Positions 1 through 7,844 of a stretch of 9,778 bases of DNA are shown here, in pieces. Every line of letters begins with the position of its first letter. The stretch's first letter is position 1. Both the position numbers and the translations under genes were made by a program. Source of the DNA: an uncultured Bacteroidales bacterium (GTDB taxonomy: Bacteria > Bacteroidota > Bacteroidia > Bacteroidales > ML635J-15); assembly GCA_905233405.1 (NCBI GenBank), contig CAJOEG010000039.1, positions 1 through 9,778 of the forward strand, written 5' to 3'. The notes below the pieces were generated by a model. It was not told where the DNA came from, did not search any database, and worked only from the letters and a program-made list of their open reading frames with translations.

Positions 1-486
1 TGCTGTAAGTTCATCAGGCTGTGTAATGGTTACGCTTGCCGTTGCAGAACATGAGTTAGCATCGCGGACGGTAACCGTATATGTTCCAGCGCTTACACCA
101 GTCAGGTTCTGTGAGCTAGCCGATGGTGTCCAGCTGTAGGTATATGGAGTTGTACCACCATTGACGGTGTTCGTTACATTTGTAGTGCCGCCATTACAGC
201 CGATTGTACCAGCCGACAAGGATGTTGTGAGGGCATTTGGTTCTGTGATTGTTGCAGATGATGTAGCTGAACAGCCAAGATTATCAGTAATTGTTACAGT
301 ATAGCTATCGGGAGAAAGACCTGTTGCTGTACTTGTATTGCCAGAGTTCGTAATGTTTCCGCTTGCAACATTGCTGCTCCATGTGTAGGTGTATGGCGTT
401 GTTGCATTTGTTGTAGTTGCTACAATCTGTCCATTGTTAGCACCGTTACAAGAAACATTTGTTGGTGTGAGCGTTAATGTTGGTTG
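1..486 (-). repeat. Two SprB-type repeats in the adhesin
   Basis: Residues 1628-1708 and about 1711-1789 share one pattern: a start like NVSCNGANNG or TIGCNGG, then TPYTYTWSS or TPYTYSWTPS, then a GLS-DSYTVTITDNLGCSAT or GVSAGTYTVTVRDANSCSAT segment, and an ITEP/ITQP end. This matches the SprB repeat family, named after the Flavobacterium gliding adhesin SprB. The second copy ends at the window edge, so more copies probably follow. These modules usually form extended stalks of surface proteins exported by the type IX system; that role is carried over from the family and not shown here. Confidence 0.8.
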
Positions 487-3400
487 GCTGAAAGTGCCAA
501 TTACATCATCATAGAACGATCTGTTGGGGCAATGCGTACTTGTGATTGTCCATCTGAATGTTACAGAATGTGGCAACTCGGAACCATTGTAGGTTACACC
601 AGTATTATATAAGGTATTGTCGGCAATTGTCGTATTTGCCGCATCGGTAGCATTAGGAATTGTCCACAGACCGTTCCATTCGCTTCCCACCGTACTATTG
701 CCACGCAAAGTTGCATCTCTTCCGCACACGGTAAAATCAGCACCGGCAAATACTGTCTGGTCATCATCATAGACATCAAGAGGATAAGCCTCATTGAGTG
801 TCCACTGGCAAGAACCAACCTGAACCGTTTCTATCGTAAGTATCGAGTTATGTTCTATAGTATAGTCAACATTTTGAGCAACTCCACCTGTCAATGTCAA
901 GGTCTGGGTTGCACCGCTGTTGACATTATTTATATTATAGGTAATAGTTGTATTTACATCTGATGTTATTGTAAAGTGAGTTGCTTCGTTTGCGCATACT
1001 GGAGTTGTTGTTACTGTAAGATTCGGCATAGGATTTACGGTTATGTGTGCCGCATCGGCTTCCATACCGCAGTCGGTTGCCACATATATCGAGTAATCGC
1101 CAGCCATACTTGCTGTAGCATTTGAAATAGTATAAGTATTTGAATTTGCACCAGTTATAAGTTCACCATCGCGAACCCACTGGTATATAGGATGACAAAG
1201 CAAATCCTCATTGACCGAAATGCTCATTGTATAGTCCTCGCCTTCGCATATTTCGTGGTCGGAAAGCTGGTTGATTTCGGGCGGAATCGGCATAAGTACC
1301 ACCGTATCGCGCACTATCTTTATGATACCACAGCATCCCGTAGATATTTCGGCTCGCAGATAAGCGTACTGAATTGCACTTGTTGTATTTTCAACATCAA
1401 TCGACAGACAGGTTAGGTTTGTTAACGAAGCAATGGAAGCCACATCATCCACAGACGTTGTAAGCGACCAATTGACCATCACTGGCGTACTGTTCGGAAG
1501 ATTTTCGAGGCAATACTCGTAAACTCCTGCACAGCAAAGCGTATCTTCGCCGGCAACCACAACATTCGACACATCTGGCGCCGCCTGTATTATGTTTATG
1601 AATGATGAATACCTATTGGCATCGCCCGAACCAGTCTGCGGAGTCTTATAATCGGCTGTGGTATATTGGAATACCGTAGTATTACTACCGCTTGAAGGTG
1701 TTGCTCCTGTACCAAATGTGGTGTATGTTCCGTTTGCCATCTGCATTTCAACATTTGTACAACTGGCTATAGGGTAATCTGGTGTACCTGCTATTATTGG
1801 AGTTTGACCAGAAAGGTTGTAATCGTAACCCGTAGTAGCGGATGATGTAAGTCCAGATGTTCCAACAACAGCAACTTTATATGAAACACCGTTTGCCCCG
1901 CGACCACCAGAGCCACCATGACCACCAGAAGCTAATGCACTAACGAACAATCCACTATAACTACCAGAACCACCTGAAGTACCACTAGTACCCGATAATC
2001 CTGATCCACCAGCTCCTCCTGTACCACCAGAACCTCCACTTCCTGCTGTACCAGAAAGAATATATGTATCTGTTATTGTTGCTATTGAAGTATTATATAA
2101 ATATAGTCCAAAAGAGGAACCTCCACAATAACCGCCGGTGCCACCAGTACCGCCATTACCACCAGCGCCGCCATTACCACCACGGCCACCAGAACCACTA
2201 TACCAAGAAGTTAAACATCTTGCTCCAGCGCCGCCGCCGCCGCCACCGCCGCCGCCGCCAGAACCACGACCGCCATTTCCACCCGTAGTTCCCCTAGCAT
2301 TTCCTGCTGATGGTATAAAATAAGTTGAATAGTTTGCACTATTAGATAAAGTACCTACAGTGCCTGCACTTCCTGCCGTACCAACACTTCCTGCAGAACC
2401 AGGAGAACCAGCAGAGCCATAAACATTTGGACAATCTGTATCCGTATCACCAGCACCACCATTACCTCCAGCACCGCCAGAAACAGTTCCTACAGCAGTT
2501 CCCGCAGTACCTGCAGAACCACTTGCTGCACTGCTACCACCAGAACCTCCAGCACCGCCAGTACCTCCAGCGCCACCGCCACCTGATGCTCCTGTATTTC
2601 CATTTGCACCCGGCTTTCCTGCAGTCGCCTTACCAGGCTTCAACTGGCATCTTGTAATATCATAGCCGGAGCAGCCGCTCATGTGTATCGCGTATGTAGA
2701 AGTACCATAGTTTGAATTCATTACCACAGCTTCTGCCGATTGCGTAAGGTTTGGTGTAAATGTATATTTCAAACCTGACGAAGGCTTATGCGACGAACTG
2801 AATGTATTACCTACCTCGGCTGTCTGAGTAGTTGGATTTGTCCAGCTTGTATTTGCATTTACATAAATAGAACTATTTGCCTGATAGTCCTTTATACCCA
2901 CACGCGGAGAATACGAAGCGGCATCACAAGGATTAATGTTCTGATAGATAATATCTACAACATTTGTTCTTTCGTGCATTTTTATCTGGAAAGTCTCATT
3001 GTAGGATGTTGTTCGGCACGAAGAATTATACTGCGCTATTTCATACCATTCCACTGTCAATACACGGTTTGGGGTAGTACCTTCAACCTTATACTTTATG
3101 TTAGTTCCATAATTATCGCGTGGACGCAAATCGTGCAACAACGCCATAATTGAACTTGCGTATGGCGAACTTGCATAAGAACTTGCATCTGTGCCAAACG
3201 CCACATAGCCATTTGCCGATATATACAGATTGGATCCTGCAAAATAAGTAGTTCCACACAAAGTAAAATCAAACGGCATTGATATTGAGAAACGGGCATC
3301 ATCGCTGAAAGAACCTGGGTTTGTTCCTCCAGATTGTATTGATGTATAACCGTTGTTTGTAGTAGCAGAAAAATCCCAGCCACTACAACTATACATATAC

Positions 3401-5367
3401 GACACCTGATTTCCTGCCGGCAATGTCTGTGCATCGGCAGTTGTAACGGTAATGTCGTGCAATGCAAAATCGTGTATATTATTGGCTTCGATAGCTACCA
3501 GACGCGGAGCATTTGCTGTTCCGAGGGTATAAGTATTTGTCCTTGTTATTGTAGTAGCACCAGCATCCGACTTCTTCTGCGTAAAATCGTTAAAATAACC
3601 ACCTTCGAGTGTAACATTACTAACAAGTTCAATAGGATAGTCGGTTGTATATGTACCCTCCTCCATACGGATTGTTGCGCCAGAACATTCTGCAAGGTTA
3701 AGTGCAGTATGCAAGTCGGTAGGCTCGTACGCGGTAAGACCACTACCTCCACCTGCTACACTAACATACAACACATTACATTCGCCAACATTATCTCCAG
3801 AAACTACATTAACAACAGATGGATTGGAAACGGCAGTACAACCATAAGAATTTGTTACCGTAACAGTGTAAGTCGTAGTTGTTGTTGGGCTTACACCAAT
3901 ATCATCAACATTTGCACCTGTACTCCAAGCAAAAGTACAATCGTCACAATTCTGCACTTCGGAAGTAAGTTCAACAGAATTTCCTGTACATATACGCGCC
4001 TCTACAGGCGAAATACTCACCGATGGCGTTGGATTTACCGTAATGCGTATGTTTGCATACGAATAGCAAGTATTTGTAACACTATGACCTAAATTGGGAT
4101 CGTTTACTGTTGTAGTATTTGTCAATGTTACATAATGGGTAGATGATGCACCAGGAGTTATGGTAGTAGAAGAACCAGTGCCCGAAGCCCATTGGTAGCC
4201 TGTGATATTTGTTCCAGAAGCATTAAGAGTCAACTGCGTTCCTGCACATACCGTATTCGATGGCGAGGCCGTTATGGTTCCCGATGGTCTAGGCGTTACA
4301 ATGGCGTATGTAAGGAACCTGTTTGTTCGCGAAGCCGTAGAAATATCCATTGCGTACCAGCCAGTCATTGCGGGAGTTGCATTTGATCTGCTTAATGTTG
4401 TTCCTGTACCTAGCGGAGTACCAGTACCCACAGTTTCGTTGCGAGTTGCACCAAGATAATACCACTGGTAGCTTACGGCATTGTTTACGGTGCTACAGGT
4501 AAGCCTCAGCGTAGAACCTTCGCAGACCGGACTGTTTGAAGTAAGGTTTGCAATGATGTTGCAGTCGGTTGTTGCCACCGAACCAGTCATCCAGCTTGGG
4601 TGCTGAGCCTCGAAGGTTATATCACCTGCTGCCTGCGAATAGTTTGTAATCAAGAAGATATACCACTTGCCAGCTTGAGCATTAGGGATATAGCACCATT
4701 CGGTAGCAGCAGGATCGTAACTACAGTCAACCATATTTCCTGTAGGGTAACCGCCCATATTTCCAGAGTGGTTGCCATTGTCGGGACGGTGGTTACCATT
4801 GTCGTTGTCGTCGGTATTAAGCAGGCTTATATTACCACAATATCTGTCAAGCAACTCCTCTTTTGTACTTGCTGTGAATGGGCCCCAACAGATAAAGTCT
4901 ATATCCTGACCATTGCTATGCTCCATGTAAATGAGAAGGTTTCCAGGGTTGTCGATTCGCATTACGAACCAAGCAGGAGAAGGAGTTGTATATAGACAAC
5001 CAACATTATTACCATTGTTTCCGAATTCGGTTGCACCAGTACTTGTGGTTGCTGCCGGATAGGTATACGCATCGTTGTCGGTACAGAAGGAAATTGCATT
5101 GCTACAAAGCGACGAACTTCCAGCCTTGAACATATTGGGAATGGTGTATTTTGCATCAAGCCCCGAATACTTCAGGTCGGAGTACTCGTCAAGTTCTGCC
5201 GTAGTCATTTCTGCAATCGGCTTAGTACGCAACTCCTGAAGTCGCATATATGCCGCGCTGTCGCTTGGCGAATCAAATTTTATCAAACAATAATCCTGAG
5301 AGTAGGTTGCAACCCCAATTCCAGCAACCATCCATAGTGATAATAACAACTTTACAAAGTTCTTCAT
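1..5367 (-). CDS. Giant secreted adhesin-like protein with Ig-like, beta-helix, Gly-rich and SprB repeats (3' end outside window)
   Basis: The frame is open for 1789 codons from ATG at 5367 to the window edge; the C-terminus, including any T9SS sorting domain, is missing. Residues 1-24 form a signal peptide (MKNFVKLLLSLWMVAGIGVA core, cleavage near TYSQ). Residues about 88-262 form a domain with FICWGPF (158-164) and LITNYS (239-244), a pattern I associate with Bacteroidetes secreted proteins. Ig-like/PKD-like modules follow at about 270-355, 360-445 and 446-522. A pectin-lyase-like beta-helix segment starts near LYVSVAGGGSG (533) and is interrupted by a nidogen-like module at about 660-870. 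Residues 910-1160 are glycine-rich. More Ig-like modules span about 1266-1627, and SprB-type repeats start at 1628. The likely role is cell-surface adhesion or matrix building; no catalytic residues were recognised. The start is supported by the signal peptide. The leader has no Shine-Dalgarno sequence. Domain borders were judged by eye. Confidence 0.9.
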   Translation of the reverse strand, partial: MKNFVKLLLSLWMVAGIGVATYSQDYCLIKFDSPSDSAAYMRLQELRTKPIAEMTTAELDEYSDLKYSGLDAKYTIPNMFKAGSSSLCSNAISFCTDNDAYTYPAATTSTGATEFGNNGNNVGCLYTTPSPAWFVMRIDNPGNLLIYMEHSNGQDIDFICWGPFTASTKEELLDRYCGNISLLNTDDNDNGNHRPDNGNHSGNMGGYPTGNMVDCSYDPAATEWCYIPNAQAGKWYIFLITNYSQAAGDITFEAQHPSWMTGSVATTDCNIIANLTSNSPVCEGSTLRLTCSTVNNAVSYQWYYLGATRNETVGTGTPLGTGTTLSRSNATPAMTGWYAMDISTASRTNRFLTYAIVTPRPSGTITASPSNTVCAGTQLTLNASGTNITGYQWASGTGSSTTITPGASSTHYVTLTNTTTVNDPNLGHSVTNTCYSYANIRITVNPTPSVSISPVEARICTGNSVELTSEVQNCDDCTFAWSTGANVDDIGVSPTTTTTYTVTVTNSYGCTAVSNPSVVNVVSGDNVGECNVLYVSVAGGGSGLTAYEPTDLHTALNLAECSGATIRMEEGTYTTDYPIELVSNVTLEGGYFNDFTQKKSDAGATTITRTNTYTLGTANAPRLVAIEANNIHDFALHDITVTTADAQTLPAGNQVSYMYSCSGWDFSATTNNGYTSIQSGGTNPGSFSDDARFSISMPFDFTLCGTTYFAGSNLYISANGYVAFGTDASSYASSPYASSIMALLHDLRPRDNYGTNIKYKVEGTTPNRVLTVEWYEIAQYNSSCRTTSYNETFQIKMHERTNVVDIIYQNINPCDAASYSPRVGIKDYQANSSIYVNANTSWTNPTTQTAEVGNTFSSSHKPSSGLKYTFTPNLTQSAEAVVMNSNYGTSTYAIHMSGCSGYDITRCQLKPGKATAGKPGANGNTGASGGGGAGGTGGAGGSGGSSAASGSAGTAGTAVGTVSGGAGGNGGAGDTDTDCPNVYGSAGSPGSAGSVGTAGSAGTVGTLSNSANYSTYFIPSAGNARGTTGGNGGRGSGGGGGGGGGGAGARCLTSWYSGSGGRGGNGGAGGNGGTGGTGGYCGGSSFGLYLYNTSIATITDTYILSGTAGSGGSGGTGGAGGSGLSGTSGTSGGSGSYSGLFVSALASGGHGGSGGRGANGVSYKVAVVGTSGLTSSATTGYDYNLSGQTPIIAGTPDYPIASCTNVEMQMANGTYTTFGTGATPSSGSNTTVFQYTTADYKTPQTGSGDANRYSSFINIIQAAPDVSNVVVAGEDTLCCAGVYEYCLENLPNSTPVMVNWSLTTSVDDVASIASLTNLTCLSIDVENTTSAIQYAYLRAEISTGCCGIIKIVRDTVVLMPIPPEINQLSDHEICEGEDYTMSISVNEDLLCHPIYQWVRDGELITGANSNTYTISNATASMAGDYSIYVATDCGMEADAAHITVNPMPNLTVTTTPVCANEATHFTITSDVNTTITYNINNVNSGATQTLTLTGGVAQNVDYTIEHNSILTIETVQVGSCQWTLNEAYPLDVYDDDQTVFAGADFTVCGRDATLRGNSTVGSEWNGLWTIPNATDAANTTIADNTLYNTGVTYNGSELPHSVTFRWTITSTHCPNRSFYDDVIGTFSQPTLTLTPTNVSCNGANNGQIVATTTNATTPYTYTWSSNVASGNITNSGNTSTATGLSPDSYTVTITDNLGCSATSSATITEPNALTTSLSAGTIGCNGGTTNVTNTVNGGTTPYTYSWTPSASSQNLTGVSAGTYTVTVRDANSCSATASVTITQPDELTA
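1888..2640 (-). repeat. Glycine-rich low-complexity region of the adhesin
   Basis: Residues 910-1160 are dominated by GG-A, GG-S, GG-T and GG-N steps, beginning KPGKATAGKPGANG and ending GGHGGSGGRGANG. Two short ordered segments break it: one with SWYSGS, and one with FGLYLYNTSIATITDTYILS that looks like a single beta-helix rung. It is not a strict Gly-X-Y collagen repeat. It resembles the Gly-rich loops that follow rungs in some large beta-helical surface proteins. On the plus strand it appears as long CCACC/CCGCC runs, which explains several proline-rich open frames there. Confidence 0.85.
2230..2259 (-). repeat. Trinucleotide tract coding ten consecutive glycines
   Basis: Ten Gly codons in a row encode residues 1037-1046 of the adhesin. 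Nine are GGC and one is GGT. The tract is a near-perfect trinucleotide microsatellite, so slippage would change glycine number without breaking the frame. Confidence 0.9.
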
Positions 5368-5481
5368 AAGAATCTATGTTATATTTTCTTTACAATCAAT
5401 CAAAACCGCTCTTAATGCACCAACATAAAACTCTGTATATCAATACAATAAAAGCCTAATATACCAAATTTACACAAAATG

Positions 5482-5489
5482 CAAAGTTA
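5482..5489 (-). promoter_or_regulatory. Candidate -7 promoter box for the adhesin gene
   Basis: The minus strand reads TAACTTTGC here, matching the Bacteroidetes -7 consensus TAnnTTTG with the frequent following C. A second match, TAAATTTG, lies at 5465-5472. Either would give a leader of roughly 90-110 nt before the ATG at 5367. No clear TTTG -33 box stands at the usual 19-21 bp distance; only TTTT is seen. The call therefore rests on the -7 match in a very AT-rich stretch. Confidence 0.4.
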
Positions 5490-5656
5490 GAAAATCGTTT
5501 TAAAATATAAAATAGTTTTGCGCAAAAAATCGCTCACGGTTCTATTATATTACACAAGTATAACAATTCAACAACAAAGTATAAAGATAAGAAAACTTAC
5601 TCCTCCTTTATACCAATTTGTAAAAAATATAAGAAAAATAGCGCAAAAGATCTCTG

Positions 5657-5695
5657 AATCAAGAGATTGAAAATTTAGCAACCTGTCTCTTGATT
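5657..5695 (-). terminator. 10-bp inverted repeat downstream of clpX, possible terminator
   Basis: AATCAAGAGA (5657-5666) and TCTCTTGATT (5686-5695) are perfect reverse complements around a 19-nt loop, about 70 nt after the clpX stop. A competing 6-bp hairpin, ATCTCT (5650-5655) with AGAGAT (5662-5667), uses the same central arm. In the transcript the stem is followed by CAGAGATCTTTTGCGC, a poor U-tract, and the loop is long. A terminator role is therefore plausible but not firm; a protein-binding site is an alternative. Confidence 0.4.
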
Positions 5696-5762
5696 ACAAA
5701 ATTAATGAATAAACAGATTCCTTACAGAAAACTGTTTTATAAATATGACAATTGTAATTCTT

Positions 5763-6983
5763 TTATGCGTTCCTGAATTTAATCGCTGCCGTCCTGTCAA
5801 GTTTGCTTTCGGCGTATTTCTTTGTAACAGTGAAAGTTTTCTTGTTCTCCGACGGCATTTCAAACATTGCTTCGAGCATAATGGATTCGCAAATAGATCG
5901 CAAGCCTCTTGCTCCGAGCTTGAACGAAATGGCCTGGTCAACAATGTAGTCCAAAGCCTCATCGTCGAACTTAATGTCAATGCCATCAATCTTGAACAAC
6001 TTTATGTACTGGTTTACAATGGAGTTCTTCGGCTCGGTAAGTATCTGTCTCAAAGCTTCGCGGTCGAGAGGATTTAGGTAGGCAAGAACAGGCAGACGAC
6101 CTACTATTTCGGGGATAAGCCCGAACTTGCGGATGTCCTCGGGAATAACGTACTGGAGCATATTCTTGCTGTCGATTTTCTCGATGTTCTTCTGCGTACC
6201 ATAGCCAACGACCTGAGTGTTCATACGTCGTGCAATAATCTTATCGAGTCCTTCGAATGCACCGCCACAAATAAAGAGTATGTTCTTGGTATCCACTGCA
6301 ATCATCTTCTGTTCTGGATGCTTGCGTCCGCCCTGCGGAGGAACGTTCACAATAGAGCCTTCGAGGAGTTTTAGAAGTCCCTGCTGTACGCCTTCGCCCG
6401 AAACATCACGGGTTATGCTTGGGTTGTCGCCCTTGCGTGCAATCTTGTCGATTTCATCAATAAAGACGATACCCTGCTCCGCCGATGCCACATCGTAGTC
6501 GGCAGCCTGCAAAAGTCGTGTGAGAAGGCTTTCTATGTCTTCACCGACATAACCGGCTTCGGTAAGAACCGTTGCATCAACTATCGCAAATGGAACATTT
6601 AGCATTTTGGCTATAGTCTTGGCCAGCAAGGTCTTGCCAGTACCAGTCTCTCCGACCATTATTATGTTCGACTTTTCGATGTCGACATCGTTCTTTTCCT
6701 GGCTGATGCGCTTGTAATGGTTGTAAACGGCTACCGACAGCCCTTTCTTTGCATAGTCCTGCCCGATTACATAGTCGTCGAGGAAAGCCTTAATTTCTTT
6801 CGGCTTCTTTAGCTTCAAGGCCTTGTCCGGCTTTTCTGTCTTGTGGAAATGTTCCTCCTCCTTCAATATCTCGTAGCCACGTCGTATGCAGTCGTCACAA
6901 ATATTACCATTGACACCCTGAAACAGGATTCCAACCTCCTTGCGCGACCGCCCGCACAGTGAACATCTTTCGTTTTTATCCAT
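5763..6983 (-). CDS. clpX: ATP-dependent Clp protease ATP-binding subunit ClpX
   Basis: AAA+ unfoldase that recognises substrates and threads them into ClpP in the cytoplasm. The 406 residues match the family's usual length. An N-terminal C4 zinc finger has Cys7, Cys10, Cys29 and Cys32. Walker A is GETGTGKT (111-118), the pore loop is GYVGED (144-149), and Walker B has Asp176-Glu177 in IVFIDEID. The RKH loop is at 220-222, the arginine finger is Arg296 in EIVGRLPV, and sensor 2 is GARGLRS (357-363, Arg359). The ClpP-docking loop reads VGYG (259-262) instead of IGFG, which I believe is normal in this phylum. It lies 115 bp downstream of clpP on the same strand, so co-transcription is likely. 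The start is fixed by the zinc-finger leader. A five-codon frame overlaps it out of frame. Confidence 0.98.
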   Translation of the reverse strand: MDKNERCSLCGRSRKEVGILFQGVNGNICDDCIRRGYEILKEEEHFHKTEKPDKALKLKKPKEIKAFLDDYVIGQDYAKKGLSVAVYNHYKRISQEKNDVDIEKSNIIMVGETGTGKTLLAKTIAKMLNVPFAIVDATVLTEAGYVGEDIESLLTRLLQAADYDVASAEQGIVFIDEIDKIARKGDNPSITRDVSGEGVQQGLLKLLEGSIVNVPPQGGRKHPEQKMIAVDTKNILFICGGAFEGLDKIIARRMNTQVVGYGTQKNIEKIDSKNMLQYVIPEDIRKFGLIPEIVGRLPVLAYLNPLDREALRQILTEPKNSIVNQYIKLFKIDGIDIKFDDEALDYIVDQAISFKLGARGLRSICESIMLEAMFEMPSENKKTFTVTKKYAESKLDRTAAIKFRNA

Positions 6984-6994
6984 TAGTATCCATT

Positions 6995-7098
6995 TTTGGT
7001 CTTGCAGGCTCGCTGTCTAACAGTCTTGCAGTCTCATAGTCTGTTCGGCAGACCTTCTGCAAGGCTGTCAGACTGGTCTTCTGTCAGACCGTTAGCCT
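6995..7098. repeat. Degenerate octamer array with opposed arms filling the clpP-clpX spacer
   Basis: On the minus strand six consecutive 8-mers cover 7042-6995: AGACTATG, AGACTGCA, AGACTGTT, AGACAGCG, AGCCTGCA and AGACCAAA (consensus AGACTGNN). On the plus strand 7059-7098 reads in the same 8-bp period as GCAAGGCT, GTCAGACT, GGTCTTCT, GTCAGACC and GTTAGCCT, which puts AGAC words in the opposite direction. The arms can pair: AGTCTG (7038-7043) with CAGACT (7069-7074), CCTT (7053-7056) with AAGG (7061-7064), and GGTCT (7075-7079) with AGACC (7086-7090). The array begins directly after the clpP stop. No U-tract follows, so a simple intrinsic terminator is unlikely. Confidence 0.75.
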
Positions 7099-7779
7099 TT
7101 AGTATTCAATTTCCCTGAATAAGATTTCGTCAATCATTCCGTATTCCTTTGCTTCCTCGGCAATCATCCAGTGGTCTCGGTCGGAATCGAGGCGAACCTT
7201 CTCGATGTCCTGGTGCGAGTGATTGGCAATGATTTCGTACAATTCCTCGCGGAGTTTCAAGATTTCCTTTGCTGTAATTTCAATATCGGAAGCCTGACCT
7301 TCGGCACCACCCATAGGCTGATGTATCATCACGCGCGAATGCTTGAGGGCTGAACGCTTTCCGTGTGCGCCAGCGCAAAGCAGAACTGCCGCCATCGAAG
7401 CCGCCATACCAGTGCAGATGGTAGCCACATCGGAACGTATGTACTGCATTGTGTCGTAAATGCCAAGACCAGCATAAACCGAACCGCCCGGCGAGTTGAA
7501 ATATATCTGGATGTCCTTGTTCGGGTCGCTGCTTTCAAGGAAAAGCAACTGCGCCTGAATAATATTTGCAACATCGTCATTTATAGGCGTTCCAAGGAAA
7601 ATAATCCTGTCCATCATCAGTCGTGAGAACACGTCCATCTGCGCAACATTCAAAGTTCTCTCCTCGATGATAGTCGGGTTGATATAACCATTGTAAATAC
7701 TTGTATATTGGTCAAATACAAGACCGTTTACGCCTCTGTGCTTTACGGCGTACTTGCGAAAATCGTTGTTAAAATCCAT
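7099..7779 (-). CDS. clpP: ATP-dependent Clp protease proteolytic subunit ClpP
   Basis: Serine peptidase of the ClpXP complex; it forms the tetradecameric cytoplasmic barrel that cleaves unfolded proteins delivered by ClpX. With the start at 7779 the protein has 226 residues. The catalytic triad is Ser128 in GMAASMA, His153 in MIHQP and Asp202 in SDRDHW. FNSPGGS and QPMGGAEGQASDIEI are further family signatures. I chose ATG at 7779 over the in-frame ATG at 7809 for two reasons: MDFNNDFRKYAVKH resembles family N-termini, and a -7 promoter box lies between the two ATGs. The extra ten residues (MYFCSLKKLQ) resemble nothing in the family. The N-terminus up to about residue 35 may be a removed propeptide. 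clpX follows on the same strand. No trigger factor gene precedes it; aspartate kinase does. Confidence 0.97.
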   Translation of the reverse strand: MDFNNDFRKYAVKHRGVNGLVFDQYTSIYNGYINPTIIEERTLNVAQMDVFSRLMMDRIIFLGTPINDDVANIIQAQLLFLESSDPNKDIQIYFNSPGGSVYAGLGIYDTMQYIRSDVATICTGMAASMAAVLLCAGAHGKRSALKHSRVMIHQPMGGAEGQASDIEITAKEILKLREELYEIIANHSHQDIEKVRLDSDRDHWMIAEEAKEYGMIDEILFREIEY

Positions 7780-7798
7780 TTGTAATTTTTTTAGGCTA

Positions 7799-7806
7799 CA
7801 AAAATA
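7799..7806 (-). promoter_or_regulatory. Candidate -7 promoter box for clpP
   Basis: The minus strand reads TATTTTTG, a full match to the Bacteroidetes -7 consensus TAnnTTTG. It sits 19 bp before the chosen clpP ATG at 7779, which would give a leader of only about 10-15 nt. A TTTG in -33-like orientation lies at 7831-7834, but its 24-bp spacing is longer than the usual 19-21. If this box is used, translation cannot start at the upstream in-frame ATG (7809). Confidence 0.4.
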
Positions 7807-7844
7807 CATAAATTTTCAAATCCATAACAGCAAAAATGCTTCCC

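Larger units (their letters stand above)
5368..5762. other. AT-rich 395-bp intergenic gap between clpX and the adhesin gene
   Basis: No coding frame is supported here. The gap holds, in transcription order, a weak inverted repeat (AAACAG 5711-5716 with CTGTTT 5732-5737), a perfect 10-bp inverted repeat (5657-5695), the candidate -7 boxes of the adhesin promoter, and an A/T-rich leader. The low GC compared with both flanking genes fits a terminator-plus-promoter region. No tRNA or recognisable riboswitch was seen. Confidence 0.7.

Noticed and set aside
2138..2323. Plus-strand proline-rich frame
   Set aside because: It is the complement of the Gly-rich coding region; Gly codons GGC/GGT read backwards give Pro-rich text.
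1888..2640. Collagen-like Gly-X-Y domain
   Set aside because: Glycines do not keep a strict three-residue period over long stretches; GG pairs dominate.
3457..4092. Plus-strand open frame of 211 codons
   Set aside because: It lies wholly antisense to the adhesin gene, its product is rich in Cys, Ile and Arg without family features, and the minus-strand frame is continuous here.
5657..5695. Invertible promoter of the Bacteroides phase-variation kind
   Set aside because: The inverted repeats enclose only 19 bp with no promoter between them, and no invertase gene is visible.
6995..7098. CRISPR array or intrinsic terminator
   Set aside because: Units are only 8 bp with no spacers, and no U-tract follows the hairpins in the direction of transcription.
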